12,621 bases of DNA. Origin: an uncultured Pseudomonas sp. GTDB taxonomy: Bacteria > Pseudomonadota > Gammaproteobacteria > Pseudomonadales > Pseudomonadaceae. The first letter of the stretch is position 1. Each line of letters begins with the position of its first letter. The notes beneath the pieces were generated by a model that saw only the letters and a list, made by a program, of their open reading frames with translations, had not been told where the DNA came from and did no database searches. The position numbers were made by a program, and so were the translations under genes. The stretch spans positions 1 to 12,621 of the forward strand of contig CAMPJN010000078.1 of assembly GCA_946886875.1 (NCBI GenBank), read 5' to 3'. This document shows positions 1 through 8,525 of this stretch, one piece after another.

Positions 1-337
1 AGATCAGCAGCGGCGACAGCCAGCTCAGATCCAGGGTCAGCACCCGTGCCATCAGCGCCGTGCCGACATCGGCGCCGAGCATGATCGCCAGCGCCGGGGT
101 CAGTGCCATCAGACCCTGGCTGACGAAGGAAGTGACCAGCAAGGCGGTGGCGTTGCTGCTCTGCACCAGGGCGGTAACGCCGATACCGGCGACGAAGGCC
201 AGCGGCCGCTTGCTGACGTTATGGCTGAGCACTTTGCGCAGATGCGAGCCGTATACGCGCAGGATACCGGTGCGCACTATATGCGTGCCCCAGATCAGCA
301 TGGCGATAGCGGACAACAGGTTAAGCAAGGTGAGCAT
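1..337 (-). CDS. Na/Pi cotransporter family protein (N-terminal part; continues beyond the window)
   Basis: This is a sodium-dependent phosphate transporter-like inner-membrane protein, cut off by the window edge. Reading the minus strand from the ATG at 337 gives 112 residues, beginning MLTLLNLLSAIAMLIWG. Residues 1-21 form a hydrophobic first segment, and further hydrophobic stretches lie at about 46-58 and 65-90. The diagnostic QSSNAT motif is at residues 59-64 and matches the QSSxAT signature of the NptA/YjbB-type Na/Pi cotransporter repeat. GADVGT at 88-93 matches the GANxGT-type segment that follows it in the family. A clear AGGAGG ribosome binding site sits just upstream of the start (plus-strand CCTCCT, 342-347). 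The gene is transcribed away from the lipoprotein and recC genes. A phosphate transporter gene beside recCBD also occurs in other pseudomonads as I recall. The family assignment is firm. The true substrate, and whether a C-terminal PhoU-like domain is present, cannot be seen. Confidence 0.88.
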   Translation of the reverse strand, partial: MLTLLNLLSAIAMLIWGTHIVRTGILRVYGSHLRKVLSHNVSKRPLAFVAGIGVTALVQSSNATALLVTSFVSQGLMALTPALAIMLGADVGTALMARVLTLDLSWLSPLLI

Positions 338-595
338 GTGGCCTCCTGGCGATAGCAAGGGGTCGAGCCATGCAGGCGGAGCTGCAATGGCGTGTTCGAC
401 GATTTCGCTGGGGCTTCTAGCTAACAGTTAAGCTGCTAAGCACGGTTTCTGCCTGGTCAACAGAGCCAAAGTTCATATGCAAGGTTCCGCCCAACGGCAT
501 GGACAGCGCGCCATGACTGGCTAGGGTTGCTGCAGGGGACATCGATCTCCGGCGCTCGCGGCCGCTAGCCGCTCTACTGCTACAGGGAGGTACGG

Positions 596-1309
596 ATGAC
601 TTTCTCCTTTGCTCATCTAGGGGTGCTGATGACGGTACTGGCAGTCAGCGCCTGCGGTACCCGCGAAGTCATGCTGGAGCGCAGCGCCGAACGGATAGGT
701 ACCCGCATCACCCAATACGATGATCGCTTCGGCGTGTGTTGGCCGTTCGAACTCGATCGCGTCGTCACCGGCACCGCGCCGCCCTTGGGTGAGGAGGGCG
801 AGGTGGTCGCGGGTTTCCATAACCACGTAAAGCGCGGGCAAACCTGCCACACCCAGGACAGCTCTGCTTATCACGGGCTGTTGTTCTTCGATCTCAGCGA
901 CCTGCGCGGCGACCTAGTAGTCGCCGCCACCCTGCGCCTGGAGCGGCGCAACACGCCGGTGTTGGTCAACGTCGAGCGCAGGGTGCCGAGTGGTGTGATT
1001 CGCGAAACGCACTGCGCCTTGCGCCTACGGGTCGCCACCGAGCCGCTGAGTGCGGGTACCAGCTTTGGTGAAGTGGCCGCCGTTAACCTACGCCGGAGCG
1101 GCGTGCAGCAGGACCGCTCGACGGTTGGCATCGGGGTCGGGGTCACCAGGGAGGTACAGGGCTGGGTGCAGGGCCGCCGGGAAAACTTTGGCTTCGTGCT
1201 TAGCCCGGAAGAGGGCGCGATCGACAAGAATGAAAACACCTGCACCGGTTACTGGTTCAATCCGCGCCTGGAAATCCGCGTGCTGCGCAGCGCCGACCGC
1301 GAGCCTTGA
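596..1309 (+). CDS. Predicted lipoprotein with DNRLRE/CBM96-like fold, function unknown
   Basis: I do not recognise a named family with certainty. The 237-residue product starts with a hydrophobic segment ending in a lipobox, V-S-A-C with the lipidated Cys at residue 20, so it is probably an exported lipoprotein; the n-region has only a His and no Lys/Arg, which is unusual. The start is supported by GGGAGG at 585-590, five bases before the ATG. Four more Cys (48, 84, 140, 216) could form two disulfides in the periplasm. Two segments resemble the beta-sandwich DNRLRE/CBM96-type domain: residues about 93-115 (GLLFFDLSDLRGD, then VVAATLRLE) and about 185-202 (REVQGWVQGRRENFGFVL), followed by a C-terminal NPRLEIRVL strand. 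In that family such segments are xxFDLSxL, AtLRL, the V.xWv.G..N.Gf.L strand and a final PxLxV strand. This similarity is by eye and should be tested by profile search. The gene lies 108 bp upstream of recC on the same strand, and co-transcription is possible but not shown. Confidence 0.72.
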   Translation: MTFSFAHLGVLMTVLAVSACGTREVMLERSAERIGTRITQYDDRFGVCWPFELDRVVTGTAPPLGEEGEVVAGFHNHVKRGQTCHTQDSSAYHGLLFFDLSDLRGDLVVAATLRLERRNTPVLVNVERRVPSGVIRETHCALRLRVATEPLSAGTSFGEVAAVNLRRSGVQQDRSTVGIGVGVTREVQGWVQGRRENFGFVLSPEEGAIDKNENTCTGYWFNPRLEIRVLRSADREP

Positions 1310-1417
1310 GGGGCGCTGGGGCGAGGTGATTCTGGGCGATACGGGCTTGCGCAGCGCCCTGCTGCGCGTCGGCCTGAGCTGTTACCCTAAGCCGACTATT
1401 TGCACCCGGCCCGCCCG

Positions 1418-4400
1418 ATGCTCACTCTCTACCACGCCCCTGATCTGGAAACCCTCGGCGAGCTCGCTACCACGCTGCTCGCCCAGCCGCTGCGCGAACC
1501 CTTGGCGCCGTCGTTGGTGGTGGTGCCGAGCCAGGGCATGGGCCGTTGGCTGACCCTGGAGTTGGCGCGCAAGCAGGGCATCGCCATGCAGCTCGAGGTG
1601 CAGCTGCCGGCCAAGTTCGTCTGGGATCTGTCGCGTCTGGTACTGGGCCAGTTGCCCGAGCAATCGGCATTCTCGCCGACCACCCTGGCCTGGCGCCTCT
1701 ATGACTGGCTGTGCGAGCCGGTCAACCTCGCCGAGGCGCCGCGCCTGGCGCATTACCTGGAGGGCGGCGACGAGCGCCGCCGCCTGTCGCTGGCCAGCAA
1801 GATCGCCGACGTATTCGACCAATACCTGCTGTATCGCGACGACTGGCTGGCCGCCTGGGAGCGCAACGAGCTGCTTGATCTGGGGCCGGACGAAGCCTGG
1901 CAGGCGCTGCTCTGGCGTGAGCTGACCCGCGACGGTCACCCGCACCGCGCGCGCCTGCTCGACGAGCTGTTACGTCGCCTGTACGACGCTGCACCTATCG
2001 CCGATATGCCCGAGCGTCTGCTGGTGTTCGGCATCAGCAGCCTGCCGACCCACCACCTGCGCGTGCTCGAAGGCCTGGCGCGGCACACCGAGGTGGTGAT
2101 CTTCGCCCTCAACCCGTGCCGCGAGGCCTGGGGCGAGATTCGCGATATCCGCGAGCTGGCCCGCCAACCTGAGCTGAGCCCAGACGACTGGTATCTGGAC
2201 GTCGGCCATCCGCTGCTGGCGAGTCTAGGCAAGCAGGGTCGCGACTTCTTCGACAGCCTGTTCTCCCTGGCTTCCAGCGAAGGCAGCCAGGAAATCGGCC
2301 TGTATTCCGAAGATGAGGATCTGCACGACAGCAGCCTGTTGCAGGCGCTGCAGAACGACATCCTGCGCCTGCGCACCCGCAAGGCCGACGAACGCCTGCT
2401 GTTGCGCGAGGATGACCGCTCGCTGGAGCTGCATATCGCCCACTCGCCGCTGCGTGAGGTGGAAATCCTCCATGACCAGTTGCTCGCCCGCTTTGCCGCC
2501 GATCCTGAACTGACCCCGGATCAAGTGGTGGTGCTGACCCCGGATATCGAGCGCTACGCGCCCTATATCGAGGCGATCTTCGCCGCAAAAAGCGGCGCTA
2601 GCTGGACGGCCGCCCCCCGCATTCCCTTTAGCCTGGCCGACCGCAGCCTGCGTGCGGAAATCCCCCTGATCGAAGCCTTCCTCAATTTGCTCGCCCTGCC
2701 CGATAGCCGCTTCGCCGCCGAGGAAATCCTCGCCTGGCTGGAGCAACCGGCAATCGCCCGCCGCGCCGGCATCGAAGCCGAGGACCTGACGCCGCTACGC
2801 GACTGGCTGCGCGAGGCCGGCGTGCGCTGGGGCCGCGACGGCGAGCATCGTCAGCAGCTTGGCCTGCCGGCGGATGCCGCCTTTACCTGGCGCCAGGGCC
2901 TGGATCGCCTGCTTCTGGGCTTCGCCGCGCCGCCGCAACTGGCCGGCACGCACGCCCCCTTGCTCGGCGACAGCTGGCCGCTGGATGCCCTGGAAGGCGG
3001 CCGCGCGCAGTTGCTCGGGCGCCTGGCCGCCTTCGTCGAGCGCTTGGCCAGCCTGGCGCAGAGCCTGCAGCGCCCGCGCAGTCTGGGCGAATGGAGCGAG
3101 ACCCTCTTGGCGCTGATCGACAACCTGTTCGATGAACGCGAGGCCGGCGACACTCTGTTGTTGCTCTCGCGTGCCTGCGCGGCGCTGCAGGATCAGGCCA
3201 CGGCTGCCGGCATCGAGAGGTCGCTGGAGCTGGCGCTGGTCCGCCAGCACCTGACCTCTGCCTTGGAACAGGGCGGCGGCGCCTCGGGCTTTCTCACTGG
3301 CGCGGTGACCTTCTGCACCATGGTGCCGATGCGCAGCCTGCCGTTCCGCCTGGTCTGCCTGCTCGGCCTCGACGACGGCGCCCTGCCGAGGCGCACCCCG
3401 GCCGCCGGCTTCGACCTGATCGGCCAGAAACCCCGACGTGGCGACCGCGCCCGGCGCCTCGACGACCGCTACCTGCTGCTGGAAATCCTCCTCTCGGCGC
3501 GCGGCGGCCTTTACCTCAGCTACGTCGGCCGCGACCCGCGCAGCAACGCCGAACTGCCGCCCTCGGTGCTGGTCAGCGAACTGCTGGATGTCATCGACCT
3601 CACCGCTGTCGCATCAACCTGTAGGAGCCCGCTTGCTGGCGATCCAGACAACAGCGAAACATCGCGAGCAAGCTCGCTCCTACAAGAGCAAAAAGCCAGC
3701 GCCCAGATCACCCACCAGCACCCGCTGCAGCCCTTCGCCGCCGGCAACTTTGCCGGTGGCGCACAGGCCGGTTTCGCCGCGCCCTGGTTCCGCGCCGCCC
3801 AGCGCCTGAGCGAAGCGGTCGAAGCGCCGCAGCCCTTCGCCAGCACCCTGGCCACGCCGGATCAGGAGTGGATGACCCTGGAACCCAGCCAACTGATCCA
3901 CTGCTTCAAACACCCGGCGCGCTACCTGCTGGAGCAGCGCCTCGGCCTGCGCCTGGCGCAAAGCGAAGAGGCCCTGGCCGGCGACGAACCCTTCAGCGTC
4001 GAGTGGACCAGCCAGCACGGCCTGCGCCAGCTGGCGTTGCAGGCCATCGAGCAAGGCTGGAGCGAGCGTGAGGAACGCCGCGTGGCCGCCGCCTCCGGCT
4101 GGTTGCCGGTGGGCGAACTGGGCCAGGCGCACTGGGGGCAGATTCGCGGACCGATCCGCGCCTTCGCCCCGACCCTGTTCGACGAACGCCCGGAGGATGC
4201 GGCGCAACCGCTGCTGGTGGATATCCAACTGGCTGGGGTGCGTATCCACGGCTGGCTCGATGGGGTCAGCGCCAGCGGCCTGTTCGACTACCGCCTGCGC
4301 GACCTCGGCGCCTGGGAACTGGCGCCGTTCTGGCTGCGTCACCTGCTGCTCAACTGCGCCGCCACTCCCGGCATCGCCCGCGACAGCCGCCTGCTGTCGC

Positions 4401-4756
4401 CGAAAAGCGAATGGCGCCTGGGGCCGCTGACCAATCCGCTGCAACTGCTCGAACCCTGGTTCGAGGCCTACAAGAGTGCCCTGTGCGAACCCCTGCCGGT
4501 CCTGGCCAAGTGCAGTTATGGCTTTGCCAAAAAATGGCGCAAGCCCGGACGCAAGGAACCGCTCGACGCCGCGCGCAGCGAAGCGCGGGTGATGTGGCAG
4601 GGCAACGACTATATGAGCGGCGAAGGTCAGGACCCCTGGAACGCCCTGGCCTTCCGCGACCGCGACCCGCTGGACGAGCGCTTCGAAGCCCTCGCCGAGC
4701 AACTCTACGGCCCGGCCTTGGATGCCCTGCACGGCAGCGACGAGGACGAGGCATGA
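1418..4756 (+). CDS. recC: Exodeoxyribonuclease V (RecBCD) subunit gamma, RecC
   Basis: RecC is the scaffold and Chi-recognition subunit of RecBCD. It has helicase- and nuclease-like folds without catalytic residues, and it holds RecB and RecD together. The 1112-residue length fits the family (E. coli about 1122). Family landmarks in order are VVPSQGMGRWLTLELARKQG and LPAKFVWDL near residues 30-75, the region around VVVLTPDIERYAPYIEAIF (about 369-387), GAVTFCTMVPMRSLPFR and CLLGLDDGALPRR (about 628-660), and VLVSELLDVIDL before the C-terminal nuclease-like domain. I chose the ATG at 1418. A TTG at 1400 is also in frame and an in-frame TAA lies at 1388-1390, so the start is limited to these two; neither has a good ribosome binding site. 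Residues 735-756 are encoded by a REP-type inverted repeat (separate entry), placed in the linker before the HPLQPF segment, with rare codons AGG, ACA, CGA and CTA. The stop overlaps the recB start as ATGA, so recC and recB are probably translationally coupled. Confidence 0.95.
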   Translation: MLTLYHAPDLETLGELATTLLAQPLREPLAPSLVVVPSQGMGRWLTLELARKQGIAMQLEVQLPAKFVWDLSRLVLGQLPEQSAFSPTTLAWRLYDWLCEPVNLAEAPRLAHYLEGGDERRRLSLASKIADVFDQYLLYRDDWLAAWERNELLDLGPDEAWQALLWRELTRDGHPHRARLLDELLRRLYDAAPIADMPERLLVFGISSLPTHHLRVLEGLARHTEVVIFALNPCREAWGEIRDIRELARQPELSPDDWYLDVGHPLLASLGKQGRDFFDSLFSLASSEGSQEIGLYSEDEDLHDSSLLQALQNDILRLRTRKADERLLLREDDRSLELHIAHSPLREVEILHDQLLARFAADPELTPDQVVVLTPDIERYAPYIEAIFAAKSGASWTAAPRIPFSLADRSLRAEIPLIEAFLNLLALPDSRFAAEEILAWLEQPAIARRAGIEAEDLTPLRDWLREAGVRWGRDGEHRQQLGLPADAAFTWRQGLDRLLLGFAAPPQLAGTHAPLLGDSWPLDALEGGRAQLLGRLAAFVERLASLAQSLQRPRSLGEWSETLLALIDNLFDEREAGDTLLLLSRACAALQDQATAAGIERSLELALVRQHLTSALEQGGGASGFLTGAVTFCTMVPMRSLPFRLVCLLGLDDGALPRRTPAAGFDLIGQKPRRGDRARRLDDRYLLLEILLSARGGLYLSYVGRDPRSNAELPPSVLVSELLDVIDLTAVASTCRSPLAGDPDNSETSRASSLLQEQKASAQITHQHPLQPFAAGNFAGGAQAGFAAPWFRAAQRLSEAVEAPQPFASTLATPDQEWMTLEPSQLIHCFKHPARYLLEQRLGLRLAQSEEALAGDEPFSVEWTSQHGLRQLALQAIEQGWSEREERRVAAASGWLPVGELGQAHWGQIRGPIRAFAPTLFDERPEDAAQPLLVDIQLAGVRIHGWLDGVSASGLFDYRLRDLGAWELAPFWLRHLLLNCAATPGIARDSRLLSPKSEWRLGPLTNPLQLLEPWFEAYKSALCEPLPVLAKCSYGFAKKWRKPGRKEPLDAARSEARVMWQGNDYMSGEGQDPWNALAFRDRDPLDERFEALAEQLYGPALDALHGSDEDEA
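3620..3684. repeat. REP-type inverted repeat (REPIN) inside the recC coding sequence
   Basis: Two 24-base arms at 3620-3643 (TGTAGGAGCCCGCTTGCTGG...) and 3661-3684 pair as an inverted repeat with 21 of 24 positions matching, around a 17-base spacer. The right arm is the reverse complement of a TGTAGGAGCGAGCTTGCTCG-type REP arm, which is abundant between genes in fluorescent pseudomonads. Here it lies inside recC and is open in the recC frame: the left arm starts exactly on a codon and is read C-R-S-P-L-A-G-D, the right arm S-R-A-S-S-L-L-Q. The opposite strand is also open and gives the C-R-S-E-L-A-R-D peptide typical of translated REPs. The left arm carries the three differences, so it may have drifted after insertion. 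The borders of the original insertion are not certain. Confidence 0.88.
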
Positions 4757-7700
4757 CCAGCGCACCTTTGGACCTGCTGCAGGACAGCTTCGCCGGCCGC
4801 TCGCTGATCGAAGCCAGCGCCGGCACCGGCAAGACCTGGACCCTCACCGCCCTGTACGCCCGGCTGTTGCTGGAGCAGCGGCTCAACGTCAGTCAGATTC
4901 TGGTGGTGACCTTTACCACCGCGGCCACCGCCGAATTGCGCGAACGCATTCGTCTGCGCCTGGCCGAGTTGCTGGCGGTCTACGACAACGGCCCAGGCGC
5001 GGATGAGCTGCTCAACCGCCTGCACGCCCAGTACCCGGATGCGGCCAGCCATCGGCGTCTGCTGCTGGCGGTGCACGGCTTCGACGAGGCGGCGATCTTC
5101 ACCATTCACGGCTTCTGCCAGCGCGCGCTGCAGGATGCGGCATTCGAGGCTGGCGGTGATTTCGACAACGAACTGACCCACGACGACCGCGAAATTCTCG
5201 ACGCCCTGCTCGCCGACCTCTGGCGCCATGAGCTGGCCGCCGCCGAGCCTGAGTGGGCGGCCTTTCTGGTGCAGCAAAAAATTACCCCGCAGAGCCTGCG
5301 CCAGCGTCTGCGCAATCACCTGGGCAAACCCTATCTGCGCATCGAACCGCAGCCCGGAGCCAGCAGCGAGATGAGCGCCCTGCGCAATGCCTGGCAGCAC
5401 GCCCGGGACTGCTGGCAGCGTGACAGTGGCGGCTGGCTGGAGCAGCTCAAAGCGTTCGCCGGCTTCAAGAGCAATATGTGCAACCCGGCCAAGCTCGGCG
5501 CCTGGCAGGCCGAGCTGGACGGCTACTTCAGCGACGCCGCCGCGCTGTTCAGCAAGACCGAAGCGCACCAGCGGCTGTCGCGCGAAGGCCTGGCCAAGGC
5601 CAGCAAGAAAGGCGAAAGCGTGCCGGATAGCCCGCTGGCCGATGCCCTGCAAGGCCTGTGCGAGGCCCTGCAGGCCGCGCAACCGGAAGCCGAGCAGCGC
5701 CTGATCGACCTGCAGGTGCGCCTGATCGGTCAGCTCAATGAGCAGCTGCCGCAGCGCAAGGCGGCCCAGCGCCTGCTGGCTTTCGACGACCTGCTCAACA
5801 AGCTGCAACAGGCGCTCTATGGCGAGGGCGGCGAGCACCTGGCCGGCACCCTGCGCGAGCAGTACCCGGTGGCGCTGATCGACGAGTTCCAGGACACCGA
5901 CCCGGTGCAGTACCAGGTGTTCCGGCGCATCTACGAAAACCAGGGCGACCTGTGTTTCGTTGGTGATCCGAAACAAGCGATCTACGCCTTCAGGGGCGCG
6001 GACCTGGCCACCTACCTCCAGGCCCGCGACGAAGCCGCGCGGCAGTACAGCCTGGCCACCAACCACCGCTCCACCCCCGAGCTGATCGCCGCGCTCAATC
6101 TGTTGTTCGACCGGCCCATGCCCTTCGCCGAGCCGGGCCTGAGCTATCCGCAAGTCGGTGCCAGCTCGCGGGCGCGCCCGCAGCTGGTGCTGCCGGTTAT
6201 CGATGATGAACAGGACGCGCCTGTGGCGCTGGTCTGGCTGGCCGACGATTACCTCGGCAAGGGCGAGGCCGGCACCCTGGTGGCCCGCGACACGGCCCGG
6301 CGCATCGCCGCGCTGCTGACCGCGAGCGGCCGTGGCGAGGCTTATTTCGAGGCGCAAGGCGAGCGCACGGCGCTCAAGGGCGGCGATATCGCCGTCTTGG
6401 TCGCCAGCCATCGCCAGGCCGGGGAAGTCGCCGCCGAGCTGGCGGCGCGCGGCGTGCCCAGCGTGCGCCGCGGCAAGGAAAACGTCTGGCACAGCGAAGA
6501 GGCCGGCGAGCTGGCTGCGGTGCTGGCCGCCTATGCCGAACCAGGCCGCGAAGGCGCACTGCGTTATGCCCTCGCCAGCCGTTTGCTCGGGCGCAGCGCC
6601 GCCGATCTGGCCGTCTGCCAGGACGATGCCCAGGCCTGGGATGCCGAGCGCGAAGCCGCCGAGCGCTATCACCAACTCTGGCAGCAACAGGGCTTTATGC
6701 GCGCCTTCCGCGCCTGGCTGGACGAGCAGCAGGTGGCGCCGCGGTTGCTCGCCCTGGTCGATGGCGAACGCCGCCTGACCAACCTGCTGCACCTGGCCGA
6801 ACTGCTGCAGAGCGAGAGCCTGCAACGCCCCGGGCTGGAACAACTGCTGAGCTGGTTCAACGCCCAGCGCAGCGCCGAGGCCCACGGCGAAGAAGCCTTG
6901 CTGCGCCTGGAAAGCGATGCCGAGCGGGTGCAGATCGTCACCATCCACACCTCCAAGGGCCTGGAATACCCGCTGGTGTTCTGCCCCTACCTGTGGGACG
7001 GCGCGCTGCTGCGCCAGAGCGAAGACATCAGCTGCCACGCCGACGACGGCACGCCGCTGCTCGACCTGGGTGGCGAGCAGTTCGACGTCCACCGTGAGCG
7101 CGCCCGCCACGAGCGCTTCGCCGAGCGCCTGCGCCTGACCTACGTGGCCCTGACCCGGGCCCGCGACCGCCTCTGGCTGCACTGGGGTCCGGTGGACTGC
7201 AAGCCGAAAAAGGACGGCACGCTCAGCGAGGCGGGCCTGCACAGCAGTGCCCTGGCCTGGCTGCTGCACGGTCGCCAGCTGCCCGGCGAAGATGCCCTGG
7301 GCGAACTCGCCGGCCATCTGCAAAGCCTCAGCCCTGCCTGCCTGCGCGGCGAGATCGAGCAGCTGGTGGGCGCAAGCCACGGCCATATGGCCGTGCAAGC
7401 GCTGCGCGAAAGCGAAGCCAGCGCCGCCGGTGAACGCCGCGCGCCGCCGCCCCGGCAGCTGCAGCAGATGAACCGCAGCCTGCACAGCGCCTGGCGCATC
7501 GGCAGCTTCTCCGGGCTGGCCTCCGGCATGCACATGGAAGCGCCGGATCGCGACGGCCTGGTGCTGCCCGCCGCCAGCGAGCCGGGCAGCGGCTTCTTCG
7601 CCTTCCCCCGCGGCGCCAGGGCCGGTACCTGCCTGCACGCGATCCTGGAAGACTGGGCACGCGGCAAGGCGCCGTTGGCCGAACTGATCGAGCCGGCCCT

Positions 7701-8298
7701 GCGCGGCCACGGCATCGACAGCGACTGGCGCGAGGTGGCGCTGAGCCAGTTGCAGCAGGTGCTCGACAGCGACCTCGACGGCAATGGCCTGACCCTGGCC
7801 AGCCTGCAGTCGGCGCGGCGCCTGCCGGAACTCGGCTTCACCTTCCCGGTGGCCAATCTCGACCTGCAGCGCCTGCGCGCCATCCTCAGCGACCCGGCCC
7901 ATGGCCTGGCTGCGCCGATGCGCGAAGCCGCCGCACGCTTGGAATTCGACAGCCTGAAAGGTTTCCTCAAGGGCTTTATCGACCTGACCTTCGAGCACAA
8001 CGGCCGCTGGTATATCGCCGACTACAAATCCAACTGGCTCGGCCCTGATGCCAGCTACTACGGCGGCGAACGCCTGCTCCAGGCCCTGGCCGGTGAGCAC
8101 TACTACCTGCAATACCTGATCTACCTGGTGGCGCTGCGGCGCTTTCTGCGTCAGCGCCTGACCGACTTCGACAGCAGCCAGCTGGGCGGCGCCTACTACC
8201 TGTTCCTGCGTGGCATGCCTACGGCCGGGGTGTATTTCTCCCGGCCGGAGGATGGCTTGCTGGATGCCTTGGATACCTTGTTCGAGGAGGGCAGATGA
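4753..8298 (+). CDS. recB: Exodeoxyribonuclease V (RecBCD) subunit beta, RecB helicase-nuclease
   Basis: RecB is the 3'-5' SF1A (UvrD-like) helicase and sole nuclease of RecBCD; it also loads RecA. The product has 1181 residues, equal to the usual length. The helicase motifs are complete: Walker A ASAGTGKT at 21-28 with Lys27, motif Ia VTFTTAATAELRERIR, motif Ib FTIHGFCQRAL, Walker B DEFQDTDP at 377-384, motif III GDPKQAIYAFRGADL, motif IV TNHRS, motif V VTIHTSKGLEYPLVF and motif VI LTYVALTRARDRLW. The C-terminal PD-(D/E)XK nuclease domain is intact, with His962 (GTCLHAILE), Asp1077 (GFIDLTFEH), and Asp1090 and Lys1092 (DYKSN). The spacing of the last three matches E. coli Asp1067, Asp1080 and Lys1082. 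The start ATG at 4753 overlaps the recC stop in ATGA. A GAGGAGG sequence at 8284-8290 within the last codons, with ATG at 8295, suggests a coupled downstream start where recD would be expected. Confidence 0.97.
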   Translation: MTSAPLDLLQDSFAGRSLIEASAGTGKTWTLTALYARLLLEQRLNVSQILVVTFTTAATAELRERIRLRLAELLAVYDNGPGADELLNRLHAQYPDAASHRRLLLAVHGFDEAAIFTIHGFCQRALQDAAFEAGGDFDNELTHDDREILDALLADLWRHELAAAEPEWAAFLVQQKITPQSLRQRLRNHLGKPYLRIEPQPGASSEMSALRNAWQHARDCWQRDSGGWLEQLKAFAGFKSNMCNPAKLGAWQAELDGYFSDAAALFSKTEAHQRLSREGLAKASKKGESVPDSPLADALQGLCEALQAAQPEAEQRLIDLQVRLIGQLNEQLPQRKAAQRLLAFDDLLNKLQQALYGEGGEHLAGTLREQYPVALIDEFQDTDPVQYQVFRRIYENQGDLCFVGDPKQAIYAFRGADLATYLQARDEAARQYSLATNHRSTPELIAALNLLFDRPMPFAEPGLSYPQVGASSRARPQLVLPVIDDEQDAPVALVWLADDYLGKGEAGTLVARDTARRIAALLTASGRGEAYFEAQGERTALKGGDIAVLVASHRQAGEVAAELAARGVPSVRRGKENVWHSEEAGELAAVLAAYAEPGREGALRYALASRLLGRSAADLAVCQDDAQAWDAEREAAERYHQLWQQQGFMRAFRAWLDEQQVAPRLLALVDGERRLTNLLHLAELLQSESLQRPGLEQLLSWFNAQRSAEAHGEEALLRLESDAERVQIVTIHTSKGLEYPLVFCPYLWDGALLRQSEDISCHADDGTPLLDLGGEQFDVHRERARHERFAERLRLTYVALTRARDRLWLHWGPVDCKPKKDGTLSEAGLHSSALAWLLHGRQLPGEDALGELAGHLQSLSPACLRGEIEQLVGASHGHMAVQALRESEASAAGERRAPPPRQLQQMNRSLHSAWRIGSFSGLASGMHMEAPDRDGLVLPAASEPGSGFFAFPRGARAGTCLHAILEDWARGKAPLAELIEPALRGHGIDSDWREVALSQLQQVLDSDLDGNGLTLASLQSARRLPELGFTFPVANLDLQRLRAILSDPAHGLAAPMREAAARLEFDSLKGFLKGFIDLTFEHNGRWYIADYKSNWLGPDASYYGGERLLQALAGEHYYLQYLIYLVALRRFLRQRLTDFDSSQLGGAYYLFLRGMPTAGVYFSRPEDGLLDALDTLFEEGR

Positions 8299-8301
8299 TG
8301 G

Positions 8302-8341
8302 GATACCACCCCTTGTTGGGTATCGCTGCGCTCAACCCAAC
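8302..8341. repeat. REP-like element 1 between recB and recD
   Basis: The perfect 7-base inverted repeat GTTGGGT (8315-8321) / ACCCAAC (8335-8341) has a 13-base loop. It overlaps an alternative 6-base pair GATACC (8302-8307) / GGTATC (8319-8324), so two hairpins compete for the same bases. The core TTGGGTATCGCTGCGCTCAA followed by CCCAACCTACG is like one arm of a family of short repeats seen in Pseudomonas intergenic regions. It starts two bases after the recB stop codon. Confidence 0.6.
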
Positions 8342-8354
8342 CTACGGTCTGCTT

Positions 8355-8426
8355 CGTAGCCCGGATGCAATCCGGGATCGACCTTCGCGACGCCTGAGCA
8401 ATTCCGCGGATTGCATCCGGGCTACG
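8355..8426. repeat. REP-like element 2: perfect 20-base inverted repeat
   Basis: CGTAGCCCGGATGCAATCCG at 8355-8374 is repeated in exact inverted orientation at 8407-8426, with a 32-base spacer. Arms starting GTAGCCCGGAT are a known type of interspersed Pseudomonas repeat. In mRNA this gives a very stable 20-bp hairpin 57 bases after the recB stop. There is no following U-tract, so it is not a typical intrinsic terminator; such structures are known to block 3'-5' RNA decay. Confidence 0.85.
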
Positions 8427-8442
8427 GGATCACCAGCGCCGG

Positions 8443-8505
8443 GTAGGAGCGGTCTCGACCGCGATCCAGGCGCCGCTGGAACATCGCGGCCAAGGCCGCT
8501 CCTAC
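8443..8505. repeat. REP-like element 3: GTAGGAGCGG-type inverted repeat
   Basis: The arms at 8443-8465 (GTAGGAGCGGTCTCGACCGC...) and 8483-8505 are 23 bases each and match at 20 of 23 positions in inverted orientation, with a 17-base spacer. The GTAGGAGCGG head is shared in part (GTAGGAGC) with the repeat inside recC, but the inner sequence differs, so they are related but distinct REP subtypes. Confidence 0.82.
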
Positions 8506-8525
8506 GTGCGACGGTGATCGGTTGG

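Noticed and set aside
60..431. Plus-strand 123-codon frame at the left edge
   Set aside because: It lies antisense to the Na/Pi cotransporter gene, whose QSSNAT motif, membrane segments and AGGAGG site are clear; the plus frame has no recognisable features.
338..595. Promoter for the divergent Na/Pi and lipoprotein genes
   Set aside because: A TTGACC on the minus strand (complement of GGTCAA near 455) has no fitting -10 at 16-18 bases, and nothing convincing is seen on the plus strand.
4705..8112. Very long minus-strand frame (1135 codons) opposite recB
   Set aside because: It mirrors recB codon periodicity in GC-rich DNA, has Ala/Gln/Gly-rich low-complexity translation and no domain. RecB on the plus strand has all its motifs.
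8355..8426. Intrinsic terminator between recB and recD
   Set aside because: The 20-bp stem is strong, but the 32-base loop, the lack of a T-tract and the REP-type sequence identify it as an interspersed repeat rather than a terminator.
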